A stretch of DNA of 64,000 nt from Luteimonas sp. JM171. Its GTDB lineage: Bacteria; Pseudomonadota; Gammaproteobacteria; Xanthomonadales; Xanthomonadaceae. The translations under genes and the position numbers were made by a program. The stretch lies in the NCBI RefSeq assembly GCF_001717465.1, contig NZ_CP017074.1:1144873-1208872 (forward strand), in the 5' to 3' direction. Positions 55,306-64,000 of the stretch are shown piece by piece (within the stretch, counting starts at the first letter, position 1; each line of letters starts with the position of its first letter). The notes under the pieces are model-generated. The model ran no database searches. It saw nothing but the letters and a program-made list of their open reading frames with translations, and was not told the DNA's origin.

Positions 55306-57324
55306 ATGAGTGCAAACGGTTTCTTCCGATATGACGTGATCGTCGTTGGCGGCGGCCATGCCGGCACCGACGCTGCGCTGGCTTCCGCGCGCGCGGGCGC
55401 ACGGACGCTGCTGCTCACCCACAGCATCGAGACGATCGGCGCGATGAGCTGCAACCCGGCCATCGGCGGCATCGGCAAGGGCCACCTGGTCAAGGAGATC
55501 GATGCGCTGGGCGGGGTGATGGCGAAGGCGGCGGATGCCGCCGGCATCCAGTGGCGCCGCCTCAACGCCTCCAAGGGCGCGGCCGTGCGGGCCACCCGCT
55601 GCCAGGCCGATCGCGCGCTGTATCGCGCCTTCATCCGCCGTGCGGTCGAGGGCCAGCCGGGCCTGACGGTATTCCAGGCCGGCGTTGACGACCTGGTGAT
55701 CGAGGGCGACGCCGTACGCGGCGTGATCACCCAGGGCGGCCAGCGCTTCGATGCGCCGGCCGTGGTGCTCACCGTTGGCACGTTCCTGGGCGGGCGCGTG
55801 CACGTGGGCGAGTCGCAGTACTCGGCCGGGCGGGCCGGCGATCCGCCCGCCAACACGCTGGCCGCGCGCCTGCGCGAGCGCCCGTTCGCGGTGGACCGGC
55901 TCAAGACCGGCACCCCGCCGCGGATCGATGGACGCACGCTCGACTACTCGCGCATGGCCGTGCAGCCGGGTGACGATCCGCGTCCGGTGTTCTCCTTCAT
56001 GGGCAGCCGCCAGGACCATCCGCGGCAGGTCGACTGCTGGATCACCCACACCACGGAGCGCACCCACGAGATCATCCGCGGCGCACTGCACCGCTCGCCC
56101 CTGTATTCGGGGCAGATCGAAGGCGTGGGCCCGCGCTACTGCCCGTCGATCGAGGACAAGGTGGTGCGCTTTGCCGACAAGGCCAGCCACCAGGTGTTCG
56201 TCGAGCCCGAGGGGCTCGATGTGGCCGAGGTCTATCCCAACGGCATTTCCACCTCGCTGCCGTTCGACGTCCAGCTCGAGCTTGTGCGCAGCGTCACCGG
56301 ATTCGAGAACGCGCACATCACCCGGCCCGGCTATGCGATCGAATACGACTACTTCGATCCGCGGGGGCTGAAGGCGTCGCTTGAGACGCAAGCGATCGCC
56401 GGGCTGTTCTTCGCCGGCCAGATCAACGGCACCACCGGCTACGAGGAAGCGGCCGCGCAGGGCCTGCTGGCGGGCGTCAACGCGGCGCGCCAGGTCCAGG
56501 GCCTGGAACCGTGGTCGCCGCGCCGCGACCAGGCCTACATCGGGGTGCTGGTTGATGACCTGATCACCCACGGCACCACCGAGCCCTACCGCATGTTCAC
56601 CAGCCGCGCCGAATACCGGCTGCAGCTGCGCGAGGACAACGCCGACCTGCGGCTGACCCCGATCGGCCGCGAGCTCGGGCTGGTGGATGACGCGCGCTGG
56701 GCGCGCTTCGAGGCCAAGCGCGGAGCGATCGAGCGCGAGACGCAGCGTCTGGGCGGGCTGTGGGCATCGCCCAACAATGCCGCCGGGCGCGAAGCGGTGG
56801 AAAGGCTGGGCGTGGAGCTCAGCCGCGAAAACAGCGCCCTGGTCCTGCTGCGCCGGCCGGAGCTGGACTACGCCAGGCTGGTGACGCTGCCGGCCTTCGC
56901 GCCGGACGCGCCGGTGGACCCGGAAGTGGCCGAGCAGATCGAGATCGAAACCAAGTACGCGGGCTATCTGCAGCGCCAGCGCGACGAGATCGCGCGCCAG
57001 CAGCGGCATGAAACCACGCCGATCCCCGACGGCTTCGACTATGCCTCGGTGCGCGGGCTCTCGGCCGAGGTACAGCAGAAACTCGAGCGCGTGCGCCCGC
57101 AGACCATCGGCCAGGCGCGCCGCATTTCCGGTGTCACCCCGGCCGCGGTCTCGCTGCTGCTCGTGCACCTGGAGCGCGGCCGCCGCGCCAGCGCGGCCCG
57201 AAGCGGATCAGGCGGGGATGGCCTCCGCGATCGGCGTGTCGCCGTCGTAAAAGTCCACCGTCTGGCGACGGGCCGCGCCGGTCGTGATGACGTGGGTGAT
57301 CACCTCGGCGACGTTGTCCCGTGA
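55306..57324 (+). CDS. mnmG: tRNA uridine-5-carboxymethylaminomethyl modification enzyme MnmG
   Basis: FAD protein that, with MnmE, installs cmnm5U34 on tRNA wobble uridines. The FAD loop is [17 protein letters not shown], followed by [20 protein letters not shown] and later [21 protein letters not shown] and [21 protein letters not shown], all hallmarks. The usual C-terminus ([16 protein letters not shown]) is reached at residue ~625, but the frame continues 45 more residues to 57324 and overlaps the convergent NAD(P)-binding gene by 117 bases. The extension is low-complexity at first and then mirrors the opposite gene, so it is probably the result of a lost stop codon. Confidence 0.96.
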   Translation: MSANGFFRYDVIVVGGGHAGTDAALASARAGARTLLLTHSIETIGAMSCNPAIGGIGKGHLVKEIDALGGVMAKAADAAGIQWRRLNASKGAAVRATRCQADRALYRAFIRRAVEGQPGLTVFQAGVDDLVIEGDAVRGVITQGGQRFDAPAVVLTVGTFLGGRVHVGESQYSAGRAGDPPANTLAARLRERPFAVDRLKTGTPPRIDGRTLDYSRMAVQPGDDPRPVFSFMGSRQDHPRQVDCWITHTTERTHEIIRGALHRSPLYSGQIEGVGPRYCPSIEDKVVRFADKASHQVFVEPEGLDVAEVYPNGISTSLPFDVQLELVRSVTGFENAHITRPGYAIEYDYFDPRGLKASLETQAIAGLFFAGQINGTTGYEEAAAQGLLAGVNAARQVQGLEPWSPRRDQAYIGVLVDDLITHGTTEPYRMFTSRAEYRLQLREDNADLRLTPIGRELGLVDDARWARFEAKRGAIERETQRLGGLWASPNNAAGREAVERLGVELSRENSALVLLRRPELDYARLVTLPAFAPDAPVDPEVAEQIEIETKYAGYLQRQRDEIARQQRHETTPIPDGFDYASVRGLSAEVQQKLERVRPQTIGQARRISGVTPAAVSLLLVHLERGRRASAARSGSGGDGLRDRRVAVVKVHRLATGRAGRDDVGDHLGDVVP

Positions 57325-57885
57325 GGTGACGCGCTTGTCGTCGGGCCAGTCGGCCCCGGCCTCTTCCACCCGCTGGATCCGGCCTGTCGCCGGCTCCAGG
57401 GTCAGCAGCGCCGGCCCGAGGATGGTGTAGTCGAGCGCGCTCTCGCGCAGCTTTGCGTCGGCGTCGTGCTTGGCCTTGGCGTAGGGGTAAAACGGATCCG
57501 ACGGGTCCAGCCGGTGCACATCCCTGTCGGCGCCGGCGTAGGAGACCATCACGAAGCGCTGCACGCCGGCCTGTTCCGCCGCCTGCATGGCGCGGACCGC
57601 GGCCTCGTAATCCACGGCGTGGGTGCGCTGCGGATTGCCGCCTCCGGCGCCTGCCGAAAACACGATGGCGTCCGCCCCATCGAAGGCTTCGGCCAGCGCC
57701 TCGACCCCCGCCGACTCGATGTCCAGCACCACCGGATTGGCGCCGGCAGCGCGGACCGCGTCCGCCTGGCCCGGATTGCGGATGATCGAGTCCACCGTAT
57801 AACCGGCCTGCCGCAGCTTCGGCGCCGCCAGCAGCGCCACCTTGCCGTGGCCGCCGATGATCACAATGCGTTTCTCGTCGCCCAT
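57208..57885 (-). CDS. NAD(P)-binding protein, atypical SDR (NmrA/DUF-like)
   Basis: A 225-residue atypical short-chain dehydrogenase with an N-terminal dinucleotide loop [23 protein letters not shown], the [11 protein letters not shown] strand, [15 protein letters not shown] (the YxxxK site) and a C-terminal [12 protein letters not shown]. This is the YwnB/YtfG-like class of predicted NADPH-dependent oxidoreductases. The ATG at 57885 is preceded by GGGAGTG. Its 3' end lies within the extended mnmG frame on the other strand. The substrate is unknown. Confidence 0.88.
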   Translation of the reverse strand: MGDEKRIVIIGGHGKVALLAAPKLRQAGYTVDSIIRNPGQADAVRAAGANPVVLDIESAGVEALAEAFDGADAIVFSAGAGGGNPQRTHAVDYEAAVRAMQAAEQAGVQRFVMVSYAGADRDVHRLDPSDPFYPYAKAKHDADAKLRESALDYTILGPALLTLEPATGRIQRVEEAGADWPDDKRVTSRDNVAEVITHVITTGAARRQTVDFYDGDTPIAEAIPA

Positions 57886-57991
57886 GCTTCACTCCCGCCT
57901 GGAATCAGGAACCTCGACGCGAGAGCATGGACGGCATGACGTTCCCATGGGGTGGACAAGCTGTGCTCGCCCGAAAGCCAAGGTGCCTGAC

Positions 57992-58528
57992 ATGACTGAT
58001 TCGCGGATCGCCGAGGTGATCGACTACTGGCGGCCCGTGGTCGCCAAGCGGCTGTGGATGGAAGCGGACCCCGCGTTCGATCGCGACTTCCGCCAGCGCT
58101 TCCTTGGCCTTCACATGGAAGCCGCGGCCCGCCGCTGCGACGGATGGATGGAGACCGCCGGAGGCGCCCTGGCGCTGATGGTCCTGCTCGACCAGTTCCC
58201 GCGCAACGCGTTCCGGGGCACCGCCCACATGTATGCCACCGATGGCATGGCGCTGATGCATGCGCGCGAGGCGGAGCGGCGTGGATACATGGAGCAGGTG
58301 GAACCGGGGTTCCGGATGTTCTTCGTGTACCCCTTCGCGCATTCGGAAAACCTGGCCGACCTGGAGCGTGCGGTGTCGCTTGCCGCCCGCATCGGCGACG
58401 AGTGGGCGCGTCGGGTGGGTGGACACCGCGACACCATCCGCAGGTTCGGGCGGTTTCCGCGGCGCAACCGCCTGCTCGGGCGGGAAAGCACAAGCGGGGA
58501 ACGCGCGTTCCTGGCAAGGGTCCCCTAG
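57992..58528 (+). CDS. DUF924 family protein
   Basis: A 178-residue all-helical cytoplasmic protein of the DUF924 family, marked by VIDYWRPVVAKRLW, DPAFDRDFRQRF, LMVLLDQFPRNAFRGTAHMYATD, FFVYPFAHSE and the C-terminal RFGRFPRRNRLLGRES. AAGG lies 8 bases before the ATG at 57992. Function is unknown; the fold is TPR-like. Its TAG stop and that of the convergent outer-membrane gene share the same CTAG. Confidence 0.92.
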   Translation: MTDSRIAEVIDYWRPVVAKRLWMEADPAFDRDFRQRFLGLHMEAAARRCDGWMETAGGALALMVLLDQFPRNAFRGTAHMYATDGMALMHAREAERRGYMEQVEPGFRMFFVYPFAHSENLADLERAVSLAARIGDEWARRVGGHRDTIRRFGRFPRRNRLLGRESTSGERAFLARVP

Positions 58529-59697
58529 AAGCGCCAGGTCGCGCGTACGTAAAGGTCGTCGTCGCGGCGGGGATGCCCGGTGCCGGCAGGCAGGTCGATT
58601 TCGTCACGCCGGCGCAGGCGGACATGCAGCTGCCATGCCGGGGAGACCTGCCAGGCCCAGCGCACTTCGGCCAGCTTCCTGTTGGCAGGGAAGTCGCTCG
58701 ACAGCAGCCAGCCATCGGCGACCCGGCCGTAGACGAAGCCCAGGTCGTGCTCGGGCGCGATGTCCATGAAGTTGAACGAAGCCTGCCACGACAGCGAGTC
58801 GGCGTCGCCGGTGCCGGAATTCATCGTCTCCCGGCGCGGCGTGTTCGGCGCGTAGCCCAATTCGCCGCCGAGCCGGAATTGGGTCCCGCTCGCGCCCAGC
58901 GGCCACTGCGCGGTGGCCTTGCCGGTCACGGCGAAATAATCCTCCGTCCGCGGATCGGCGACGCCGTACGGATGCAGTGCCGATGGCAGCCAGTTGACGG
59001 TCACCATCCGCTGGATGAGCGGGCCGACCGGGGTTTTGGATTCGGCCGCCGCGAAGACGCCGATGCGCGAGTCGCTGTCGCTGAACGTCAGCGGCTGGCG
59101 CAGGTTGCCGGTCGGGCCGCGGCGGTCGTTGTGGCGCACGATGAAGTGGGTGGTCCAGTCCTCGCCGGGACGCCACTGCAGCCACACGCCGTCGGTCCAG
59201 GTGACGTCGAAGTTGGGGCTGTCGTTCTGGTCGAGCGACTTCTTCATCACGTCGTCCAGGCCCCAGGCGGCCTGGAAACGGCCCATGCGCACGCTCCATG
59301 GCGCATCGGACGGACGGTATTCCAGGTACGCCTCGTCGATCGTTCCCTGGCCGTTTTCCAGCCCGGCCGGGCCCGGCGCGTAGCTGCGCATCCAGAACTC
59401 TTCGTCGCCCTGGGCAGTGTCGAGGCGGGCGGCGACGCGGCTGCTGAAATGCCAGCCGCTGCCCAGGTCGCCGCGCACGCGGAATCGGACGCGGGCCCGC
59501 AGGCTGTCGGCGTCGGTTTCGGTCCCGCTCCGGGAGCGGGTTTCGGAAGCGACATAGCCGAAGCGGACGTCGCCGCTGGTGGACCACTCCGCGGCATTGG
59601 CGCCGCCCACGGACAGCGCCAGCACCACCATGCCGGCAAGACGTTTGCGGTGAGGCAGGACCGGGCAGGAAGCGCGTCGGGGGCGACGGGTACGCAT
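58525..59697 (-). CDS. Putative outer-membrane beta-barrel porin
   Basis: A 390-residue protein with a signal peptide ending GGANA and alternating beta strands (SGDVRFGYVASETRSRSG, YLEYRPSDAPWSVRMGRFQAAWG, LYVRATWRF). It ends in Phe, as required for outer-membrane insertion. It resembles alginate-export or Phosphate-selective porin-like barrels but no family is clear. GGAGG lies 5 bases before the ATG at 59697. The gene follows the RND permease and SQR-like genes on the same strand (120 bases apart), so it may be the outer-membrane part of the same system. Confidence 0.8.
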   Translation of the reverse strand: MRTRRPRRASCPVLPHRKRLAGMVVLALSVGGANAAEWSTSGDVRFGYVASETRSRSGTETDADSLRARVRFRVRGDLGSGWHFSSRVAARLDTAQGDEEFWMRSYAPGPAGLENGQGTIDEAYLEYRPSDAPWSVRMGRFQAAWGLDDVMKKSLDQNDSPNFDVTWTDGVWLQWRPGEDWTTHFIVRHNDRRGPTGNLRQPLTFSDSDSRIGVFAAAESKTPVGPLIQRMVTVNWLPSALHPYGVADPRTEDYFAVTGKATAQWPLGASGTQFRLGGELGYAPNTPRRETMNSGTGDADSLSWQASFNFMDIAPEHDLGFVYGRVADGWLLSSDFPANRKLAEVRWAWQVSPAWQLHVRLRRRDEIDLPAGTGHPRRDDDLYVRATWRF

Positions 59698-59817
59698 GCT
59701 GGCCTCCAGGGGGAGTCGCGGCCCCCCCGCCTGTCCGGATCGTGCCTGCAACCATGCGCGCCGCCAGTGCGCGCGTCTTTGACCTGGATCAACCGGGGCC
59801 GGCGCGCGGCCGCGCGC

Positions 59818-60945
59818 TCAGCGGTATTGGTTCAGATAGCGCGCCTCGAACTGCTGCTTGAGCCAGTGCAAACCGCGCATTCGCGGCAGGGACAGGTTCC
59901 GCCGGCCGCTGCGGTACACCAGCATGCCGGCATCCAGTGAATCGACGATGCAAACGAGCTCGGCCTTGAACCCGTGCCCGGCCGGCTGGCCGCGCAGCTC
60001 GGCGGCGATGTTCTTTGCCACCGCGCCGGCCTGCAGGTCGGCCTGGTGCGCCTGCTTGGCCATCCAGTCCGGGCCGGGATAGCTGCCGGCGTCTCCCGCC
60101 ACATACACGCGTTCCATGCCGCGGACACGACAGGTGTGTTCGGCGGCGACGAAGCCGCCTTCCGACAGCGGCAGGTCGCTGCCGTCCAGCCAGGCCGGGC
60201 CGGTAAGCCCGGGCATGAACAGGATCAGGTCGGCGGCGAAGTCGCCGCCTTCGGTCACCACCCGATCAGGCTCGAAGCGCAGCGGCTTGTGGCCAAGGTG
60301 GGTGTGGATGTTGAGCGCCCGCATGCGCGCCAGCATCTTTGCCACCGCCGCCGGACCCAGCCGCTGGCCGGGCTGCTCCGACGGGTTGAAGAACACCAGT
60401 TCGAAGCGCTCGCGCCGGCCCTGTTGCCGCAGCAGGGTGTCGATGCCGAACAGGAATTCGAACATCGGCCCGCCGCGCACCGCACCCGGTTCCTTCGGGT
60501 TGGTGGCAAAGCCCACCGCGATGGTGCCGCCGTCCATGGCCGCCAGCCGGTCGCGGATCGATTCGGCGGCGGCGATGCCTTCGCAGGGGATGATCGCGTG
60601 CTCGATGCCCGGCAGCCGGCGCAGGTAGCGGCCGCCCGTGGCAATGACCAGGAAGTCGTTGTCCAGCTCCCCGGCGTCCGTGACCACGCGGCGCCCTGCG
60701 TCCTTCACCTGCTGCACGCTGCCCTGGTGCCAGCGAACATCGTGTCGGGCGAAGAAGCCTGCGAGCGGAACGCGCAGGTCGCCGCCGCTGCGCTTGCCGG
60801 AGGGCAGCCAGATCAGGCTGGGCAGGTACACGAGCTCGTGCCGCGGCGAGACCACGGTGACCGGATCGGCCACGCCCGCCGCGCGCAGGCCGCGGACGGT
60901 GGAGAGGGCGGCGAAGCCGCTGCCGAGGATGACGATCCTGTTCAT
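59818..60945 (-). CDS. SQR-like FAD-dependent oxidoreductase
   Basis: A 375-residue flavoprotein of the pyridine-nucleotide disulfide oxidoreductase superfamily, closest in layout to sulfide:quinone oxidoreductases and flavocytochrome c sulfide dehydrogenases. The FAD loop is VILGSGFAALSTVRGLR, the second ATG-type motif LVIATGGRYLRRLPG, and the late FAD contact VYVAGDAGSYPGPDWMAKQ. A conserved Cys (IIPCEG) is seen, but I cannot confirm the full set of redox cysteines needed for sulfide oxidation. The ATG overlaps the stop of a 24-codon ORF, which itself is coupled to the RND permease. Confidence 0.85.
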   Translation of the reverse strand: MNRIVILGSGFAALSTVRGLRAAGVADPVTVVSPRHELVYLPSLIWLPSGKRSGGDLRVPLAGFFARHDVRWHQGSVQQVKDAGRRVVTDAGELDNDFLVIATGGRYLRRLPGIEHAIIPCEGIAAAESIRDRLAAMDGGTIAVGFATNPKEPGAVRGGPMFEFLFGIDTLLRQQGRRERFELVFFNPSEQPGQRLGPAAVAKMLARMRALNIHTHLGHKPLRFEPDRVVTEGGDFAADLILFMPGLTGPAWLDGSDLPLSEGGFVAAEHTCRVRGMERVYVAGDAGSYPGPDWMAKQAHQADLQAGAVAKNIAAELRGQPAGHGFKAELVCIVDSLDAGMLVYRSGRRNLSLPRMRGLHWLKQQFEARYLNQYR

Positions 60946-61016
60946 CGGCCCAGTCGGCGTACCCGGCGTCCGCGTTCGTGTTCCAGGCTGATGCGGATGG
61001 GACTTTCGATGCTCAT
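60942..61016 (-). CDS. 24-residue ORF linking the RND and SQR-like genes
   Basis: A 24-codon ORF (MSIESPIRISLEHERGRRVR to its Arg-rich end) exactly bridges two genes: its ATG overlaps the RND stop (ATGA, 61013-61016) and its TGA overlaps the next ATG (60942-60945). The product is strongly basic at its end and has no membrane segment. It may be a small protein or simply a coupling device that lets ribosomes pass from one gene to the next. No homologue is recognised. Confidence 0.5.
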   Translation of the reverse strand: MSIESPIRISLEHERGRRVRRLGR

Positions 61017-64000
61017 GGCTCAGTGACCTCCGGTTGCGGCGGGTTGCGCATGATCAGCGCGTAATACAGCAGTGGGATGACGACCAGGGTCAGCACGGTC
61101 GAGACCAGGATCCCGAAGATCAACGAGATTGCCAGACCGTTGAAAATGGGGTCGTCAAGGATGAAGAAGGCGCCGGCCATCGCCGCCAGCGCGGTCAGGG
61201 CGATCGGCTGGGCGCGCACCGCGCAGGCGTCGATGATCGCCTGCGCGGGCGGGCGTCCGCGGGCCAGTTCGTGGTTGATGAAGTCCACCAGCAGGATCGA
61301 GTTGCGCACGATGATCCCGGCCAGGGCGATCATCCCGATCATGCTGGTGGCGGTGAACTGCATGCCCAGCAGGGCGTGGCCCGGCATCACCCCGATCACG
61401 GTGAGCGGGATCGGCGCCATGATCACCAGCGGCACCACGTAGCTGCGGAAGTAGGACACCACCAGCAGGTAGATCAGCACCAGCCCGGCGGCATAGGCGA
61501 TGCCCATGTCGCGGAAGGTCTCGTAGGTGATCTGCCACTCGCCGTCCCATTTGATCGCGAAGCCGGCGGTGTCTTCCGGCTGGGCGATGTAGTGCTGCGA
61601 CAGCCACTGGCCGTCGATGGCGTTGCGGGCGACCTGGCCCACGAGGTCGAACATGCCGTACAGCGGGCTGTCGGCGACGATGTTCTCGTCGCCCATCACG
61701 TACACGACCGGCAGCAGGTCCTTGTGGTGGATGGCGCCGTCCCAGCGGGCGTCCTGCCTGCGGACCACTTCCGCCAGCGGCACCAGCTGGCCGTCGCCCC
61801 CGCGCACGCGCAGCGACAGCACCCCGTCGAGCGAGGCCTGGTCAGCCGCCGGCAGGCGCAGGCGGATCGGGCGCGGGTATTTCGAGCGGCCGTCGATCAC
61901 GTACGTGGCGTCGTGGCCGGACAGCCCGGCGGCGATGGTGTCGGCGATGGCAGCCTGCGACACACCCAGGCGGGCGGCGCGCTCGCGATCGATCACCAGC
62001 ACCTCGCGCGCGGCGTCGGCCTCGACGCTGGTGTCGACGTCGACGATGCCTTCGGTGGCGAGGAAGCGGTGCTCCAGCGCCTTCGCGACCCGGCGCTGGG
62101 CGTCGTAGTCGGGGCCATAGACCTCGGCAACGATCGGCGACAGTACGGGCGGCCCCGGCGGCACCTCGACCACTTTCACCGAGGCGCCGTGGTCGCGGCC
62201 GATCGCGTCCAGCACCGGACGCAGCGCGACCGCGATGTCGTGGCTCTTGCGGCTGCGCCCGCGGCGGTCGACCAGGTTCACCTGCAGGTCGCCGACGTTG
62301 GCGCCGGCGCGCAGGTCGTACTGGCGCACCAGGCCATTGAAGTTGATCGGCGCGGCCGTGCCGGCATAGGCCTGCCAGTGCAGCACCTCGGGTACCCGGT
62401 CGATGGCCACGGCCAGCTCGGTGAGCAGGGCCGCGGTGTCCTCGAGCGTGTGGCCCTCCGGCGTGTCGACCACCACCTGCAGCTCCGACTTGTTGTCGAA
62501 GGGCATCATCTTCAGCACCACCAGCCGGAAGCCGGCCAGGCTCACCGCCACCAGCACCAGCGCGGCCATCGAGGCGAACAGCAGCTGGCGGCGGCGCGGG
62601 CCGCGCGTCGGATCGAGGAAGGGGGTCATCAGCCGCGCGAAGAAGCGGTGCAGGCGCGCTGCAATCGTGCCATCGGCGTGGGCGTGGCCCGGATCCGCGC
62701 CGGCGCCGTCCGGGTCCGCTTCCGTGGCCGCGCCGTCGCCGCCATGTCGCCTGAGCAGCTTCAGCGACAGCCACGGCGTCACCAGCAGGGCGATGATGAG
62801 CGAGAGCAGCATGCCGACCGAGGCGTTGACCGGGATCGGGCGCATGTACGGGCCCATCAACCCGCTGACGAAGGCCATCGGCAGCAGGGCGGCGATTACG
62901 GTGAAGGTGGCCAGGATGGTCGGCCCGCCGACTTCGTCCACGGCCGGCGGGATCGCTTCGCGCAGGCTCCGTCCGCCCAGGCGCATGTGCCGGTGGATGT
63001 TCTCCACCACCACGATGGCGTCGTCCACCAGGATGCCGATGGCGAAGATCAGCGCGAACAGCGACACCCGGTTGAGGGTGAAGCCCATCGCCCAGGAGGC
63101 GAACAGGGTGGTGGCCAGGGTCAGTACCACCGCGGTGCCGATCACCAGCGCCTCACGCCGGCCGAGTGCGAACAGCACCAGCAGCACCACCGAGCCGGTG
63201 GCGAACACCAGCTTGGTGATGAGGGTGCGCGCCTTGTCGCTGGCGGTCAGGCCGTAGTCGCGGGTGACGGTGATCTCCACCCCCTCGGGGATGACCTGGC
63301 CGCGCAGGGCCTGGATCCGCTCGCGCACGCTGCGGGTGATGTCGGCGGCGTTGGTGCCGGGCTTCTTGGCAATGGCCAGTGTCACCGCGGGAGCGACCCC
63401 GGCGGCGGGGCCCGCGCGGCCGGCCGGCGCGCCGTGCCAGACGTAGCTGGCAGGCGTGTCCGCGGCGTCGGTCACCGTGGCCACGTCTTCCAGCCGTACC
63501 GGCTCGCCGCCGGCGACGCCCAGTACCAGGCCGGCCACGTCACTGTGGTCAGCCAGGAAGCTGCCGGAAGTGACCTGGACCACGCCGTCGGGCCCGATCC
63601 GCTCGCCGGCCTGGCGGGCCAGGTTCGCCGCCTGCAGCGCGCCCGCCAGGTCCTCGACGGCCAGGCCATGGCTGGCCAGGCGGGCGGCATCCAGCTCCAC
63701 CATCACCGCGCGTTCGGGCACGCCGATGGTGAACACGTCGCGGGTGCCGGGGATGCGCTTGAGCTCGGTTTCCAGGGTGTGCGCCACCTCGGCCAGCTCG
63801 CGCGGGCCGCGGGCCGGGTCGTCGGTCCACAGGGTCAGCGCCATGACCGGCACGTCGTCGATCCCCTTGGGCTTGACGATCGGCTGGCCGACGCCCAGGT
63901 CCGGCGGCATCCAGTCCTGGTGCGAGAACACCTTGTCGTACAGGCGCACCAGCGCCGGCTGCCGCCTGATGCCGACCTCGTATTCGACGGTGGCGACCAC
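61013..64000 (-). CDS. RND efflux permease, AcrB/HAE superfamily (N-terminus outside window)
   Basis: At least 995 residues of an inner-membrane RND pump; the 5' end lies beyond base 64000. The proton-relay aspartates are in GILVDDAIVVVENIHRH (TM4), and the porter domains contain MALTLWTDDPARGP, LEDVATVTDAADTP and ADTIAAGLSGHD. A long Gly/Asp/Ala-rich cytoplasmic loop follows TM6. The C-terminal half has GIIVRNSILLVDFINHEL and ends PQPEVTEP. The periplasmic adaptor is not in the window. The substrate is unknown; the coupled flavoprotein and downstream porin suggest a specialised export or detoxification unit. Confidence 0.93.
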   Translation of the reverse strand: MVATVEYEVGIRRQPALVRLYDKVFSHQDWMPPDLGVGQPIVKPKGIDDVPVMALTLWTDDPARGPRELAEVAHTLETELKRIPGTRDVFTIGVPERAVMVELDAARLASHGLAVEDLAGALQAANLARQAGERIGPDGVVQVTSGSFLADHSDVAGLVLGVAGGEPVRLEDVATVTDAADTPASYVWHGAPAGRAGPAAGVAPAVTLAIAKKPGTNAADITRSVRERIQALRGQVIPEGVEITVTRDYGLTASDKARTLITKLVFATGSVVLLVLFALGRREALVIGTAVVLTLATTLFASWAMGFTLNRVSLFALIFAIGILVDDAIVVVENIHRHMRLGGRSLREAIPPAVDEVGGPTILATFTVIAALLPMAFVSGLMGPYMRPIPVNASVGMLLSLIIALLVTPWLSLKLLRRHGGDGAATEADPDGAGADPGHAHADGTIAARLHRFFARLMTPFLDPTRGPRRRQLLFASMAALVLVAVSLAGFRLVVLKMMPFDNKSELQVVVDTPEGHTLEDTAALLTELAVAIDRVPEVLHWQAYAGTAAPINFNGLVRQYDLRAGANVGDLQVNLVDRRGRSRKSHDIAVALRPVLDAIGRDHGASVKVVEVPPGPPVLSPIVAEVYGPDYDAQRRVAKALEHRFLATEGIVDVDTSVEADAAREVLVIDRERAARLGVSQAAIADTIAAGLSGHDATYVIDGRSKYPRPIRLRLPAADQASLDGVLSLRVRGGDGQLVPLAEVVRRQDARWDGAIHHKDLLPVVYVMGDENIVADSPLYGMFDLVGQVARNAIDGQWLSQHYIAQPEDTAGFAIKWDGEWQITYETFRDMGIAYAAGLVLIYLLVVSYFRSYVVPLVIMAPIPLTVIGVMPGHALLGMQFTATSMIGMIALAGIIVRNSILLVDFINHELARGRPPAQAIIDACAVRAQPIALTALAAMAGAFFILDDPIFNGLAISLIFGILVSTVLTLVVIPLLYYALIMRNPPQPEVTEP

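Noticed and set aside
55081..57168. A 695-residue minus-strand frame opposite mnmG
   Set aside because: It is the antisense shadow of mnmG with no domain; the stretch near its end holds the small RNA candidate instead.

Overview
The window is a stretch of GC-rich (about 70 percent) chromosome from a gammaproteobacterium, most likely a member of the Xanthomonadaceae (Lysobacter, Luteimonas or Pseudoxanthomonas type). I infer this from the very high third-position GC, frequent GTG starts, a Xanthomonas-like NrdB, a monomeric isocitrate dehydrogenase, a bioB-bioF-bioH-bioC biotin operon and a DUF3348-DUF802-OmpA-DUF2894 cassette. Genes are densely packed, often with 4-base ATGA or GTGA overlaps. 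I see no prophage, insertion sequence or CRISPR array.

Layout. 1-13 kb: end of an MltB-type lytic transglycosylase with an odd C-terminal tail, a methyltransferase-like lipoprotein, monomeric isocitrate dehydrogenase, two near-identical MFS exporters flanking a glycine-zipper lipoprotein and an NAD(P)-binding protein, a cytochrome b561-YceI pair, a CDF metal exporter, a fragment resembling the BetT C-terminal domain, and small envelope proteins. 12.7-22 kb: tandem universal stress protein and SulP transporter, then a dsbD-tlpA-dsbG thiol-disulfide operon, divergent from a QseBC/PmrAB-like two-component system. A direct-repeat box lies between them. 22-29.5 kb: soluble sugar dehydrogenase, LysM protein, queF, MscS channel, a broken pcaD-like fragment, a DUF1176 protein and an amino-acid permease.

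29.6-35.4 kb: a lipase-like lipoprotein and a cassette encoding a MotA/ExbB-like protein with a long coiled-coil tail (DUF802), a MotB/OmpA-like partner that keeps the membrane aspartate, and two accessory proteins. This looks like an ion-driven envelope motor of unknown function, similar in architecture to ZorAB. 35.5-41.8 kb: class I aldolase, then the class Ia ribonucleotide reductase operon (nrdA, nrdB, flavodoxin, thioredoxin, thioesterase). The operon is preceded by a sigma70 promoter, a 31-bp-spaced pair of NrdR boxes and a complete cobalamin riboswitch, so dNTP supply appears to be set both by nucleotides and by vitamin B12.

41.8-55 kb: zapE, a hydrolase, a c5-type cytochrome, a universal stress protein, tRNA-Arg(CCG), ubiA, an HdeD-like protein, and comF divergent from bioB-(unknown membrane protein)-bioF-bioH-bioC with a candidate BirA operator between them. 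55-64 kb: mnmG, probably translated from a leaderless mRNA, with a divergent candidate sigma54-dependent small RNA ending in a strong terminator. The right end holds an NAD(P)-binding protein, a DUF924 protein, an outer-membrane beta-barrel, and an RND efflux permease coupled through a 24-codon ORF to an SQR-like flavoprotein. The permease runs off the right edge.
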